DNA of 64,000 bases from Kineococcus gynurae (GTDB lineage Bacteria > Actinomycetota > Actinomycetes > Actinomycetales > Kineococcaceae). How positions within the stretch are numbered: position 1 is the stretch's first letter; every line of letters starts with the position of its first letter. Under the pieces are notes generated by a model, which did no database searches, was not told the origin of the DNA, and worked only from the letters and a program-made list of their open reading frames with translations. The DNA lies in the NCBI RefSeq assembly GCF_050871315.1, contig NZ_JBJLRE010000002.1; one strand, written 5' to 3'. The position numbers were made by a program, and so were the translations under genes. Shown here piece after piece: positions 16,201 to 24,089 of this stretch.

Positions 16201-17226
16201 ATGGACGGGACGGAGCGCGACCCCGAGGTAGGCGCCGGGTTGCACCGGGACTCCCACGGGCGGTTGCACGCCGAGCACGTGCGCGACGTGTGCGTGGTGG
16301 GCTCGATCAACGTCGACCTGGTGCTCGAGCTGGAGGCGCTGCCCGTCGCCGGGACGACGACGCACACGGCCGGGGGCGTCGACCTCGCCCGGGGGCTGGG
16401 GGGCAAGGGGGCCAACCAGGCGGTCGCCTGCGCCCGGCTCGGGCGCCGGACCGCCATGGTCGGGCTGGTCGGGGAGGACGACGAGGGGGAGCGGTTGCTG
16501 GCCGGCCTGCGGGCCGAGGCCCTCGACGTCTCCGGGGTCGGCCGGGTCCCGGGTCCCTCGGGCGTGGCCGTCGTCCTGGTCCACGACGGTGAGTCCACGA
16601 TCGTGGTCAGCCCCGGGGCCAACGGGCGGCTCGGTGCCGAGGAGGTGGGGGCCGCGACGGCGACCGTCGCCGGCGCCCGCGTCGTGCTGCTGCAGTGCGA
16701 GGTCGCCGACGAGGCCCTGCTGGCCGCGGCCCGGCTGTGCACGGGGTTGCTCGTGCTCAACCCCGCGCCGGCCCGCCCGCTGCCGGACGAGCTGCTGCGC
16801 CGGGCCGACCTGCTCGTCCCCAACACCGCCGAGCTCGCCGTGCTGGCCGGTCGTGACGCCGCGAGCGGCGCCGGGGCCGGGGTCGAGGAGCTGGTCGGGC
16901 TCGCCCGCACGGTGCGGCCGACGGGGACCACGATCGTCACGCGGGGGGCGGCGGGGGCGCTCGTGGTCACCCCGGGCGGGGCGGTCGAGGTCGAGGCGGT
17001 CGCACCGCCGGGTGGTGTCGTCGACGCGACCGCGGCGGGGGACTCCTTCGTCGCCGGGCTGGTCGACGGGCTGCTGGCGGGGTCGGGGCTCGTCGAGGCG
17101 GCCGGACGGGCCGCGCGGGTCGCGGCCTGGACCGTGGGGCACGCGGGGGCCGCGGCCTCCCTGCCCACGCGCGAGGACCTCCTCGACCTGCGCCCGGCGG
17201 GGTCACGAGGGGAGGATCGGGCATGA
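16201..17226 (+). CDS. PfkB-family carbohydrate kinase (ribokinase-like)
   Basis: The 341-residue protein shows the ribokinase fold: VVGSINVDLVLELE, the GGKGANQAVACARLG glycine signature, LVPNTAELAVLAG, IVTRGAAGALVV, and the C-terminal PfkB signature DATAAGDSFVAGL with the catalytic Asp of the anion hole. Asn-Asp of VGSINVDL and GGKGANQA are characteristic of ribokinase itself, so ribose or a related pentose is the likeliest substrate. ATG 16201 has GGAG 6 bases upstream. The TGA overlaps the ATG of the next oxidoreductase gene (ATGA), which indicates translational coupling. Confidence 0.85.
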   Translation: MDGTERDPEVGAGLHRDSHGRLHAEHVRDVCVVGSINVDLVLELEALPVAGTTTHTAGGVDLARGLGGKGANQAVACARLGRRTAMVGLVGEDDEGERLLAGLRAEALDVSGVGRVPGPSGVAVVLVHDGESTIVVSPGANGRLGAEEVGAATATVAGARVVLLQCEVADEALLAAARLCTGLLVLNPAPARPLPDELLRRADLLVPNTAELAVLAGRDAASGAGAGVEELVGLARTVRPTGTTIVTRGAAGALVVTPGGAVEVEAVAPPGGVVDATAAGDSFVAGLVDGLLAGSGLVEAAGRAARVAAWTVGHAGAAASLPTREDLLDLRPAGSRGEDRA

Positions 17227-18239
17227 GCACGGACGGTTCGGTCGAGGGTCGGGACTCCTGGGGCTGGGGCTTCGTGGGGCCGGGGGGCATCGCCCGGGCC
17301 TACGCCGAGGCCCTCGAACTCGTCCCCGGCGGCGAGCTCGTGGCGGTCACCTCCCGGCGTCTGGAGCGCGCGGCCCGCTTCGCCGCCGAGGTCCGGCCCG
17401 GGGGCGACGTCACGGCCTACGACGACGTCGCCGCGATGGTGGCCGACCCGCGCGTCGACGTGGTCTACGTGGCGACGCCCCACCCCCAGCACCTGGCCCC
17501 GGCGCTGGCCGCGATCGGAGCGGGCAAGGCCGTCGTCGTGGAGAAGCCGATGACCGCGTCGGCGGCGGCCACCGCCCGGCTCGTCGCGACCGCCGCCGAG
17601 CGGGGGGTGTTCTGCATGGAGGCCTACTGGACCCGCTTCCTGCCGGCCACCGCGGCCCTGCTCGAGGTCGTCGGCTCCGGGGCCATCGGCGAGGTCCGGA
17701 TGATCCACGCCGACCTCGGCTTCCCCGCGCCCTCCTCGCTGCGCCGGTTCCACGAGGTGGAGCTGGGCGGGGGGTCGCTGCTCGACCTCGGCCCCTACCC
17801 GCTCGGCCTGGCCCACGAGCTGCTCGGCGCCCCCGACCGCGTCCGGGCCCTGGGCACGATCACCGCCGACGGTCTCGACGAGCAGGTCTCGATCGCGCTG
17901 GGCTGGCCCGGCGGGGCGCTGGCGGCGCTCTCGACCACGATGGTCGCCCAGGCGGCCCGCGGGGCCTGGATCGAGGGGACCGCGGGGTGGATCGAGGCGC
18001 ACGCACCGCTCTACTCGCTCTCCGGTTTCACGGTGCGCGACCACGACGGGCGCGCCGACCGGTACGAGCACGCGGTCGCCACCGGCCACCGCTTCCTCGT
18101 CGAGCACGTGCACGACTGCCTGGCCGCCGGTCTGACCGAGTCCCCGCACGTGCCCGGGCAGCGCTCGATCGACCTCGCCCGGGTCATGGACGACGTGCTG
18201 ACCCAGATCGGCGCGGCCCGGCCCGACGACGGGTCCTGA
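17223..18239 (+). CDS. Gfo/Idh/MocA-family NAD(P)-dependent oxidoreductase
   Basis: The 338-residue protein has the N-terminal Rossmann segment with GPGGIARAYAEAL, VAVTSRRLERA, VDVVYVATPHPQH and the family signature EKPMTASAAAT (about residues 104-114). A C-terminal alpha/beta dimerisation domain includes GGGSLLDLGPYPL, typical of trans-1,2-dihydrobenzene-1,2-diol dehydrogenase-like and sugar dehydrogenase-like members. It probably oxidises or reduces a sugar or cyclitol; the substrate is not readable. It is translationally coupled to the upstream sugar kinase, so the two may form one short sugar-use pathway. Confidence 0.85.
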   Translation: MSTDGSVEGRDSWGWGFVGPGGIARAYAEALELVPGGELVAVTSRRLERAARFAAEVRPGGDVTAYDDVAAMVADPRVDVVYVATPHPQHLAPALAAIGAGKAVVVEKPMTASAAATARLVATAAERGVFCMEAYWTRFLPATAALLEVVGSGAIGEVRMIHADLGFPAPSSLRRFHEVELGGGSLLDLGPYPLGLAHELLGAPDRVRALGTITADGLDEQVSIALGWPGGALAALSTTMVAQAARGAWIEGTAGWIEAHAPLYSLSGFTVRDHDGRADRYEHAVATGHRFLVEHVHDCLAAGLTESPHVPGQRSIDLARVMDDVLTQIGAARPDDGS

Positions 18240-18279
18240 CCCTCGGGTAGCCCGTCCGGGTGAATGACGCTCAAGAACC

Positions 18280-18318
18280 GTCACATCCCGGAGTCACACT
18301 TGCTACACATTTAGTGAC
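18280..18318. promoter_or_regulatory. GTCACA repeats and AT-rich patch before unknown gene
   Basis: GTCACA occurs at 18280-18285 and 18293-18298 (13 bases apart), and the inverted half GTGAC lies at 18314-18318. The intervening TTGCTACACATTTAG is strikingly AT-rich for this chromosome. The cluster ends 16 bases before the start at 18334 and probably includes the promoter. The regulator is unknown. Confidence 0.35.
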
Positions 18319-18333
18319 CGAAGGGAGAGGGTC

Positions 18334-18768
18334 ATGAGGATCGGGACGGTCACCAGGAGTCTGGCCGGCAGCGGCGTCACCGCCCCCGGTGGGGTCGGGG
18401 CGACCCGCGGCGTCACGGGGGTCACCGGTGTCGGGGCGGTCGGGGCGGTCAGCGGCGACGTCAGCGAGACCAACCTGCTGGACGACCTGACGGCCTCCGA
18501 CCGGGCTCTCCTGCGCCACCTCTACGGCCCGGTGCTCGACCTCGACCGCCCGGCACCCTGGGCGGTCGCCGAGCTGGCCCGCGAGATCGCCCGCGAACGG
18601 GCCTCCGGCGTCGTCACCGATCAGCGCGACGTCACCGCCGAGGACCTGCGGCGGATCCTCGGCCGGATCACCATGGTCACCGGCCGGGGGATGGACGTGG
18701 ACCTGCAGGCCCGCCTGCTCCGGTTCGTGGGCGGGCGCACGGGGGGACGGCTCGACGTCGTCCTGTGA
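18334..18768 (+). CDS. Protein of unknown function with Gly/Val-rich N-terminus
   Basis: I do not recognise this 144-residue protein. Residues 1-42 are low complexity (Gly, Val, Thr, Ala; repeated GVTGV and GAVGAV). Residues about 48-144 look helical and charged (LTASDRALLRHLYGPVL, VAELAREIARERASG, DVTAEDLRRILGRI) and end hydrophobic. There is no signal peptide, membrane helix or Cys. The ATG has GGGAGAGG immediately upstream. It stands alone between the sugar-oxidoreductase gene and a phosphatase gene, with its own promoter-like region. Codon use looks like that of its neighbours. Confidence 0.7.
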   Translation: MRIGTVTRSLAGSGVTAPGGVGATRGVTGVTGVGAVGAVSGDVSETNLLDDLTASDRALLRHLYGPVLDLDRPAPWAVAELAREIARERASGVVTDQRDVTAEDLRRILGRITMVTGRGMDVDLQARLLRFVGGRTGGRLDVVL

Positions 18769-18814
18769 GTCGTCCCGCGGGTCGTCCCGCCGGCCGGGCT
18801 GAGAGGCTGGGCCG

Positions 18815-19534
18815 GTGCGCCTGATCCTCGTCCGCCACGGCCGGACCGTCTCCAACGTCCGCCACCTCCTCGACACCGCCGTGCCCGGCCCCTCGCTGGA
18901 CGAGGTGGGACGGGGCCAGGCCGAGGACCTGGTCGGGCTGCTGCGCGACCAGAGGATCGGATGGATCGGGTCCTCCGGGCTCACCCGGGCGCGCGAGACC
19001 GCGGCCCCGCTCGCGGCCGCGCTGGGCCTCGACGTGACCGTGCTGCCCGGTCTGCGCGAGGTCGCGGCCGGGGACCGGGAGATGTGCGGCGACGAGGAGT
19101 CGGTGCGCGCCTACCTGGGGGTCGTCGGGGAGTGGCTGCACGGCCGGACCGAGGTACGGATGCCGGGGGCCGAGTCCGGGACGGAGTTCTTCGCCCGGTT
19201 CGACGCCGCCGTCGCCTCCGCCCGCTCCGCCGCCGCGGCCGCCGGGGCAGGCACCTTCGCGCTGGTCAGCCACGGGGCGGCCATCCGGACCTGGGCGGGA
19301 TCGCGGGTGGGCGACGTCGACGCCGACTTCGTGGTCCGGACGGGGTTGCTGAACACCGGGGTGGTGGAGCTGGAGGAGGCCGGGCCGACCGCGCCGGACG
19401 GGCCGGACGGGGCTCCGGCCTGGGTGTGCCGACGCTGGATGGGGGTGGCCGTGCCGACCGCCCGGGCCGCGGCCGCGGGGGCCGGCCCCGCCGCGGAGCC
19501 GGCGCCCGCCCGACCCCCGGCCTCGATCTTCTGA
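18815..19534 (+). CDS. Histidine phosphatase (phosphoglycerate-mutase-like) family protein
   Basis: The 239-residue protein carries the RHG motif at the N-terminus (LILVRHGRTVSN, phospho-accepting His8), a Ser/Arg substrate strand (SSGLTRARETA), a Glu-containing segment (LREVAAGDRE) and the second catalytic His in LVSHGAAIRTW. This is the cobC/gpmB-like branch of small broad-specificity phosphatases. About 40 Ala/Pro-rich C-terminal residues extend past the domain. The start is GTG 18815. The substrate is unknown. It converges with the PspC-domain gene, leaving 7 bases between stops. Confidence 0.83.
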   Translation: MRLILVRHGRTVSNVRHLLDTAVPGPSLDEVGRGQAEDLVGLLRDQRIGWIGSSGLTRARETAAPLAAALGLDVTVLPGLREVAAGDREMCGDEESVRAYLGVVGEWLHGRTEVRMPGAESGTEFFARFDAAVASARSAAAAAGAGTFALVSHGAAIRTWAGSRVGDVDADFVVRTGLLNTGVVELEEAGPTAPDGPDGAPAWVCRRWMGVAVPTARAAAAGAGPAAEPAPARPPASIF

Positions 19535-19541
19535 GCGGCCC

Positions 19542-19952
19542 TCACCACACCCACAGGCGCAGCGGCGTCCCCAGCAGCAGGTCGGCGACGACCAGGACGA
19601 CGGCTGCCACCAGCGCTCCGGACACGTCGCCGTGGTGGGCCGCCTCGGCCTCGATCCGACCGGAGCGGTCGGGCAGCAGCGCCCAGGCCAGGCCGTAGAG
19701 GGCCAGGCCGAACCCGCCGACGAGGGCCAGCACGGCGAAGGCCACCCGGACGGCGACGGGGGCGACCCCCACCCGGCGGGCCAGGGCGCCCGAGACCCCG
19801 CCCACGATCCGGTCGTCCTCGCGGACCAGGCCGGTGCGGCGCAGCCAGGCGTAGAAGCGCTCGACGCCCGGGGCGCCGGTCGCCCCGGGGCCCTTGTCGA
19901 GACGGAGGGGGTGGGCGGGCTGGTCGGCGGGGAAGGATCCGTTGTCGGTCAT
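19542..19952 (-). CDS. PspC-domain small membrane protein
   Basis: The 136-residue protein has a PspC domain at about residues 45-95: DDRIVGGVSGALARRVGVAP, then a first membrane helix ending in LYGLAWALLP. A second hydrophobic helix near the C-terminus (ALVAAVVLVVADLLLG) follows a charged linker. In other bacteria PspC helps sense cell-envelope stress; in actinobacteria it is also fused to sensor kinases. Here it stands alone. ATG 19952 starts just before the polar leader; upstream in-frame sequence to 20300 is antisense to the neighbouring gene and not coding. Confidence 0.82.
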   Translation of the reverse strand: MTDNGSFPADQPAHPLRLDKGPGATGAPGVERFYAWLRRTGLVREDDRIVGGVSGALARRVGVAPVAVRVAFAVLALVGGFGLALYGLAWALLPDRSGRIEAEAAHHGDVSGALVAAVVLVVADLLLGTPLRLWVW

Positions 19953-20055
19953 GGCTCCAGCCTGGGTCGCGGCGACCCCGAACGACCATCGGGGACACCC
20001 CCGATCCGTCCCTGACCCTTGCGGTTGCTGTGCTCCTCCTGAGAGGGTCCCGCCC

Positions 20056-21861
20056 ATGCGAGGACGCACCCTGGCCGCCGTGACGACGACCGGCCTGCTC
20101 TGCCTGTCCGTCTCCACCGTCGCGGCCGGGCCCGCCGCCGCCGAGGAGGCCGCCCCGCCGAAGCAGGCCACGGCCACCGGTTTCGGCGGGGCGGTGTCCA
20201 GCGTCGATCCCGACGCCACCGAGATCGGCCTGGACGTGCTGCGGCGCGGGGGGAACGCGGTGGACGCCGCCGTCGCGACCGCCGCCGCGCTGGGAGTCAC
20301 CGAGCCCTACTCGGCCGGGGTCGGGGGTGGGGGATTCTTCGTCCACTACGACGCGCGGACGGGGACCGTCCGCACCCTCGACGGGCGGGAGACGGCTCCG
20401 GCCTCGCTGCAGGCCGACGGGTTCCTGCAGGACGACGGGACGCCGTACCCCTTCGACGACCTGGTGAACTCCGGGATCTCCGTCGGGGTCCCGGGGACGC
20501 CGGACACCTGGGCCGAGGCCCTCGCCGACGGCGGGACGATGAGCCTGGCCGACGTGCTCTCGGGGCCGGCCGCCCTGGCCGAGCGGGGTTTCGTGGTCGA
20601 CGAGACGTTCCGGTCGCAGACCCTCGACAACGCCGAACGGTTCCGCGACTTCTCCTCCACCGCAGCGCTCTTCCTGCCCGACGGGGACGCCCCCGCCGTC
20701 GGGTCGGTGTTCCGCAACCCCGACCTGGCGGCCACCTACCGGCTGCTCGCCGAGCAGGGGGCGGGCGCGTTCTACGGCGGGGAGCTCGGCCGCGCCGTCG
20801 TCGACACCGTGACCGCGCCCCCGGTCGCCGACGGGGTCACCCGCGAGGTCCTGACCGGCGGCATGACGATGGCCGACCTGCTGGCCTACGACGCGCTGGA
20901 ACGGGTCCCCACGCACGTCCGCCACGGCGGGCTCGACGTGTACGGGATGGCCCCGCCGAGCAGCGGCGGGACGACGGTCGGGGAGGCGCTCAACATCTTC
21001 GAGACCGCCGGTGGGACCGCCCCGGAACTCGGTGCCGCCGACCGCGAGCACCTCCGCCTCGAGGCCGCCGCCCTCGCCTTCGCCGACCGCAACCGCTGGG
21101 TGGGCGACGGCGACGTCCAGGACGTCCCGACCCGTCGGCTGACCTCGGAGGAGTTCGCGGCCACCCGGGCCTGCCTGATCTCCCCGCCGGCGACGCTGCC
21201 CCGCCCCGTCGCCCCCGGTGCCCTCGACGGAACCGGCTGCGGCAGCGGCGGGGAGGCCGTGGACGGCGGGTACGAGGGCCCCTCGACCACCCACCTCACC
21301 ACCGCCGACGCGGCGGGCAACGTCGTCGCCTACACGCTCACGATCGAGCAGACGGGCGGCTCCGGCATCGTGGTCCCCGGCCGCGGGTTCCTGCTCAACA
21401 ACGAGCTCACCGACTTCAACGCCGTCCCCGTGGTCGCCGGCGTCCCCGACCCGAACCTGCCCGGCCCGGGCAAGCGGCCCCGCTCGTCCATGGCCCCGAC
21501 GATCGTGCTGCAGGACGGCCGGCCGCTGCTGGCCGTCGGTTCGCCGGGCGGCGCGACCATCATCGGCACCGTCTACGGAATCCTCGTCAACCGCCTCGAC
21601 GGCGGGCAGAGCCTGCCGGAGGCGGTGGCCGCCCCCCGGGTGTCGGAGCAGAACTCCGCCGCCGGGGCCGCGGCCGAACCGGCCTACCTCGACTCCGACC
21701 TCGGCCGCGAGATGGTCGCCCGCGGGCACGTCTTCCGGGAGACCGAGGAGATCGGGGCCGCCGCCGCGCTGGAGCTCCTGCCCGACGGTCGGGTGCTGGC
21801 GGTCGCCGAACCGGTCCGGCGCGGGGGCGGGGCCGCGGGCGTGGTGCTGCCGCGGGACTAA
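20056..21861 (+). CDS. ggt: Gamma-glutamyltransferase, secreted
   Basis: The 601-residue proenzyme has a signal peptide (MRGRTLAAVTTTGLLCLSVS..., cleavage after an AAA-rich segment near residue 33). The large subunit carries GGNAVDAAVATAAALGV, GVGGGGFFVHYD and LDGRETAP. Autocleavage is expected before Thr411 in STTHLTTADAAGN, and the small subunit has GSGIVVPGRGFLLNNELTDF, KRPRSSMAPTIV and the GSPGGATII oxyanion segment. The enzyme hydrolyses or transfers the gamma-glutamyl group of glutathione-type compounds outside the cytoplasm. Actinobacteria mostly lack glutathione, so gamma-glutamyl peptides or poly-glutamate are plausible substrates. ATG 20056 has GAGAGGG 8 bases upstream. A single transcript with neighbours is not evident. 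Confidence 0.92.
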   Translation: MRGRTLAAVTTTGLLCLSVSTVAAGPAAAEEAAPPKQATATGFGGAVSSVDPDATEIGLDVLRRGGNAVDAAVATAAALGVTEPYSAGVGGGGFFVHYDARTGTVRTLDGRETAPASLQADGFLQDDGTPYPFDDLVNSGISVGVPGTPDTWAEALADGGTMSLADVLSGPAALAERGFVVDETFRSQTLDNAERFRDFSSTAALFLPDGDAPAVGSVFRNPDLAATYRLLAEQGAGAFYGGELGRAVVDTVTAPPVADGVTREVLTGGMTMADLLAYDALERVPTHVRHGGLDVYGMAPPSSGGTTVGEALNIFETAGGTAPELGAADREHLRLEAAALAFADRNRWVGDGDVQDVPTRRLTSEEFAATRACLISPPATLPRPVAPGALDGTGCGSGGEAVDGGYEGPSTTHLTTADAAGNVVAYTLTIEQTGGSGIVVPGRGFLLNNELTDFNAVPVVAGVPDPNLPGPGKRPRSSMAPTIVLQDGRPLLAVGSPGGATIIGTVYGILVNRLDGGQSLPEAVAAPRVSEQNSAAGAAAEPAYLDSDLGREMVARGHVFRETEEIGAAAALELLPDGRVLAVAEPVRRGGGAAGVVLPRD

Positions 21862-21888
21862 GGGGGCGCGGGGCCAGGGGGAGAGAGA

Positions 21889-22035
21889 CTACGGGGTGTC
21901 GCGGGCCGCGTCGGCGATCTCCTCCTCGGGGCGCGGGGCCACGTCCTCGTCGACCTCGAGCTCGGGGACGGGCGGGTCGGCGGGGTCGAACCCCTCGGTC
22001 GTCGGGTCGGGGGCGGGACCGCTCGGGCTGCTCAT
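21889..22035 (-). CDS. Small acidic protein of unknown function (48 residues)
   Basis: This short frame encodes 48 residues, begins with ATG at 22035 (MSSPSGPAPDPTTEG) and ends with TAG. It is strongly acidic and Pro-rich (PELEVDEDVAPRPEEE) and probably disordered. It fills the otherwise empty gap between ggt (convergent) and the ThrE-type exporter (divergent, 53 bases away). There is no strong Shine-Dalgarno. I do not recognise the family; I treat it as a probable gene because it fits the gap and has an open, composition-typical frame. Confidence 0.5.
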   Translation of the reverse strand: MSSPSGPAPDPTTEGFDPADPPVPELEVDEDVAPRPEEEIADAARDTP

Positions 22036-22088
22036 GACCCGACCGTGGCCCGGGGGCGTCCAGGCGGCAACCGGATAGGTTCGTCAGC

Positions 22089-23471
22089 GTGGTCGGACGT
22101 GTACGGAACCGGGTGGGGCGACTGCTGATCGGCAAGGAGGCCGCCGAGATCGCCGCCCGGGCCGACGACGCGCCCCGTGACGACGACGACCTGCGGACCG
22201 TCACCGCGCTGGCCCGGATGGCCGAGGCCCTGCTCTCCTGCGGGGCGCCCGCCGCCGACGTCACCGCCCTCACGCTGCGGGCCGCCCTCGGGGCCGGGCT
22301 CGCCCACACGCAGGTCGACATCACGTTCACCGCGGTCATCGTCTCGGCCCCGGACTCCTCGGGCACGCCGCTCACCGCGGTCCGCGTCGTGCAGGTCCGG
22401 GCCACCGACTACTCCCGCCTGGCCGGGCTCTACCAACTCGCGCACGACGCGGCCGAGGGCATGGACCCCGACGTGCTGCGACGGCGGCTGCGGGTCCTGC
22501 TGCGCCGTCCAAGGCGCTACCGCCCGATGGTCGCGCACGGGGCCGTCGTGGGGCTCGCCTTCTCGGTCGGCTGGTTGCTCGGCGGCGGCCTCGGCGTCTC
22601 GCTCGCCGCGGGGGCGACCAGCGCCGTCCTGCAGCTGCTGCTGGCCGCGGCGAACCGGCGCGGGTTGCCCGCGTTCTTCCAGCAGGTGGCCGGGGCGGCG
22701 ACGGCGACGCTGGTCGCGGTCGCCCTGCTCGTGTACCAGCCGACGTTCCCGGACTGGCTGGGCGGGATCCCGCCGTCGCTGGTCGTCGGGGCCGGCATCG
22801 TGCCGCTGCTGGCGGGGCTGTTCCTGGTCGGGTCGGCCGAGGACGCGATCGCCGGGTTCTACGTGACGGCCAGCGGCCGGGCCTTCGAGACGATGCTGCT
22901 GACGACCGGCATCGTCGTCGGCATCGCCGGGGTGCTGGACCTGGCCCAGCGCGGCGGCGTGCCGCTGGACCTGCAGTTCTCCGAGGGTGCCGTCTACCCC
23001 CTCGGCGGGCAGGTCGCCGCGGCCGCCGCGGCCTCGATGACCTGGGCGCTCGCGGGGTACGCCGACCTGCGGGCGGTGCTCTGCTCGGGGCTCGCGGGCG
23101 GTGCGCTGTGGTTGCTCTACAGCCTGGGGCTGGACCTCGGGCTCGGTCCGATCTCGGCGGCGGGCCTCGCCGCCCTCGGCGTCGGTTTCCTGGCCGAGGG
23201 GCTGGCCTGGCGCTGGGGCATCCCCGGGGTCGTCGTCTCGATCTGCGGCATCGTCCCGCTGCTGCCGGGTCTGGCGATCTACCGGGCCATCTTCAGCCTG
23301 GTCGGCGGGGACCCGGCCGGGGGCGTGAGCCTGCTGGTCCAGGCGCTGGGGGTGGCGCTGGCGCTCGCAGCCGGGGTCACGCTGGGGGAGTTCTGCTCCC
23401 AGCCCCTGCGGCGGGAGTTCGACCGGGTGGAGCGGGCGGTCCGGCGGCGGGCGCGCAACCCGCAGGTCTGA
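22089..23471 (+). CDS. ThrE-family threonine/serine exporter
   Basis: The 460-residue protein has a soluble N-terminal ThrE/DUF1212 domain (about 40-160: MAEALLSCGAPAADVTALTLRAAL, with LARMAEALL conserved) and about ten membrane helices spread over a first set (about 150-300) and a second ThrE_2-like set (about 310-440). Corynebacterium ThrE exports threonine and serine using the proton gradient; this protein has the same fused two-part layout and length. The N-terminal tail is charged. The start is GTG 22089. Substrate is inferred from the family. Confidence 0.85.
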   Translation: MVGRVRNRVGRLLIGKEAAEIAARADDAPRDDDDLRTVTALARMAEALLSCGAPAADVTALTLRAALGAGLAHTQVDITFTAVIVSAPDSSGTPLTAVRVVQVRATDYSRLAGLYQLAHDAAEGMDPDVLRRRLRVLLRRPRRYRPMVAHGAVVGLAFSVGWLLGGGLGVSLAAGATSAVLQLLLAAANRRGLPAFFQQVAGAATATLVAVALLVYQPTFPDWLGGIPPSLVVGAGIVPLLAGLFLVGSAEDAIAGFYVTASGRAFETMLLTTGIVVGIAGVLDLAQRGGVPLDLQFSEGAVYPLGGQVAAAAAASMTWALAGYADLRAVLCSGLAGGALWLLYSLGLDLGLGPISAAGLAALGVGFLAEGLAWRWGIPGVVVSICGIVPLLPGLAIYRAIFSLVGGDPAGGVSLLVQALGVALALAAGVTLGEFCSQPLRREFDRVERAVRRRARNPQV

Positions 23472-23477
23472 GTCCGC

Positions 23478-24020
23478 TCAGAGCCCGGGGAGCCCGTCGA
23501 GGCTCTCCGTGTTCTTCTCCTGCCGGTAGGCGGCCATCCCCTCCGGGCCCTTCTTCTCCGCGTTGGCCCGCAGCAGACCCCGCTCGGTGCTGACGACGTC
23601 CATGACGGGCACGCCCCAGCCGCAGGCGTCGCTGATCCGGTCGACCTCGACGGTGACGACAGCCCGGGTGCTCGGGTGCGGCGGGTGCAGCGCGGTCACC
23701 TCGGCGAAGGCGGGGCTGCCGGGCCGGTGCACCTCGCCCCGGCCGTGCAGGCGCACGATCCGGGGCCGACGGGCGACCGAGGCGAACATCACGCAGATGC
23801 GACCGTTCTCCTGCAGGTGCGCGATGGTCTCGACCCCGCTGCCGGTGAAGTCCACCCACCCGACCCGGCGCGGGCCGAGGACCGAGAAGGAGTCCGTCCC
23901 CCGCGGCGAGACGTTGACCAGGCCGTCGGCGGCCAGCGGGGCGGTGGCCACGAACCACATCGGCTGCGCCGCGATCCAGGCGCGCAGGTCCTCGTCGATC
24001 TCGGCGAACACGGAAGCCAT
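23478..24020 (-). CDS. Pyridoxamine 5'-phosphate oxidase-family (split-barrel flavin-binding) protein
   Basis: The 180-residue protein shows the FMN/F420-binding split barrel: FVATAPLAADGLVNVSPRG (about 24-42), DFTGSGVETIAHLQENGRICVMF and RPRIVRLHGRGEVH. The C-terminal part (SDACGWGVPVMD, then RGLLRANAEKKG) is a feature of the widespread actinobacterial pyridoxamine oxidase-related proteins of unknown substrate. Known relatives bind FMN, F420 or haem. The start is ATG 24020; a longer open frame to 24371 lies over the recC promoter and is rejected. It is divergent from recC with 69 bases between. Confidence 0.82.
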   Translation of the reverse strand: MASVFAEIDEDLRAWIAAQPMWFVATAPLAADGLVNVSPRGTDSFSVLGPRRVGWVDFTGSGVETIAHLQENGRICVMFASVARRPRIVRLHGRGEVHRPGSPAFAEVTALHPPHPSTRAVVTVEVDRISDACGWGVPVMDVVSTERGLLRANAEKKGPEGMAAYRQEKNTESLDGLPGL

Positions 24021-24089
24021 GGTCACGACCTTAGGGGTCCCCGGGCCGCCGTGGGGTCCCGTGTCGGAGGGGTCGGGTAGGAAGGACGC

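Noticed and set aside
18271..18293. TCAAG and CCGGAG before the unknown gene as a flagellar-type sigma promoter
   Set aside because: Spacing and sequence match the known consensus poorly.
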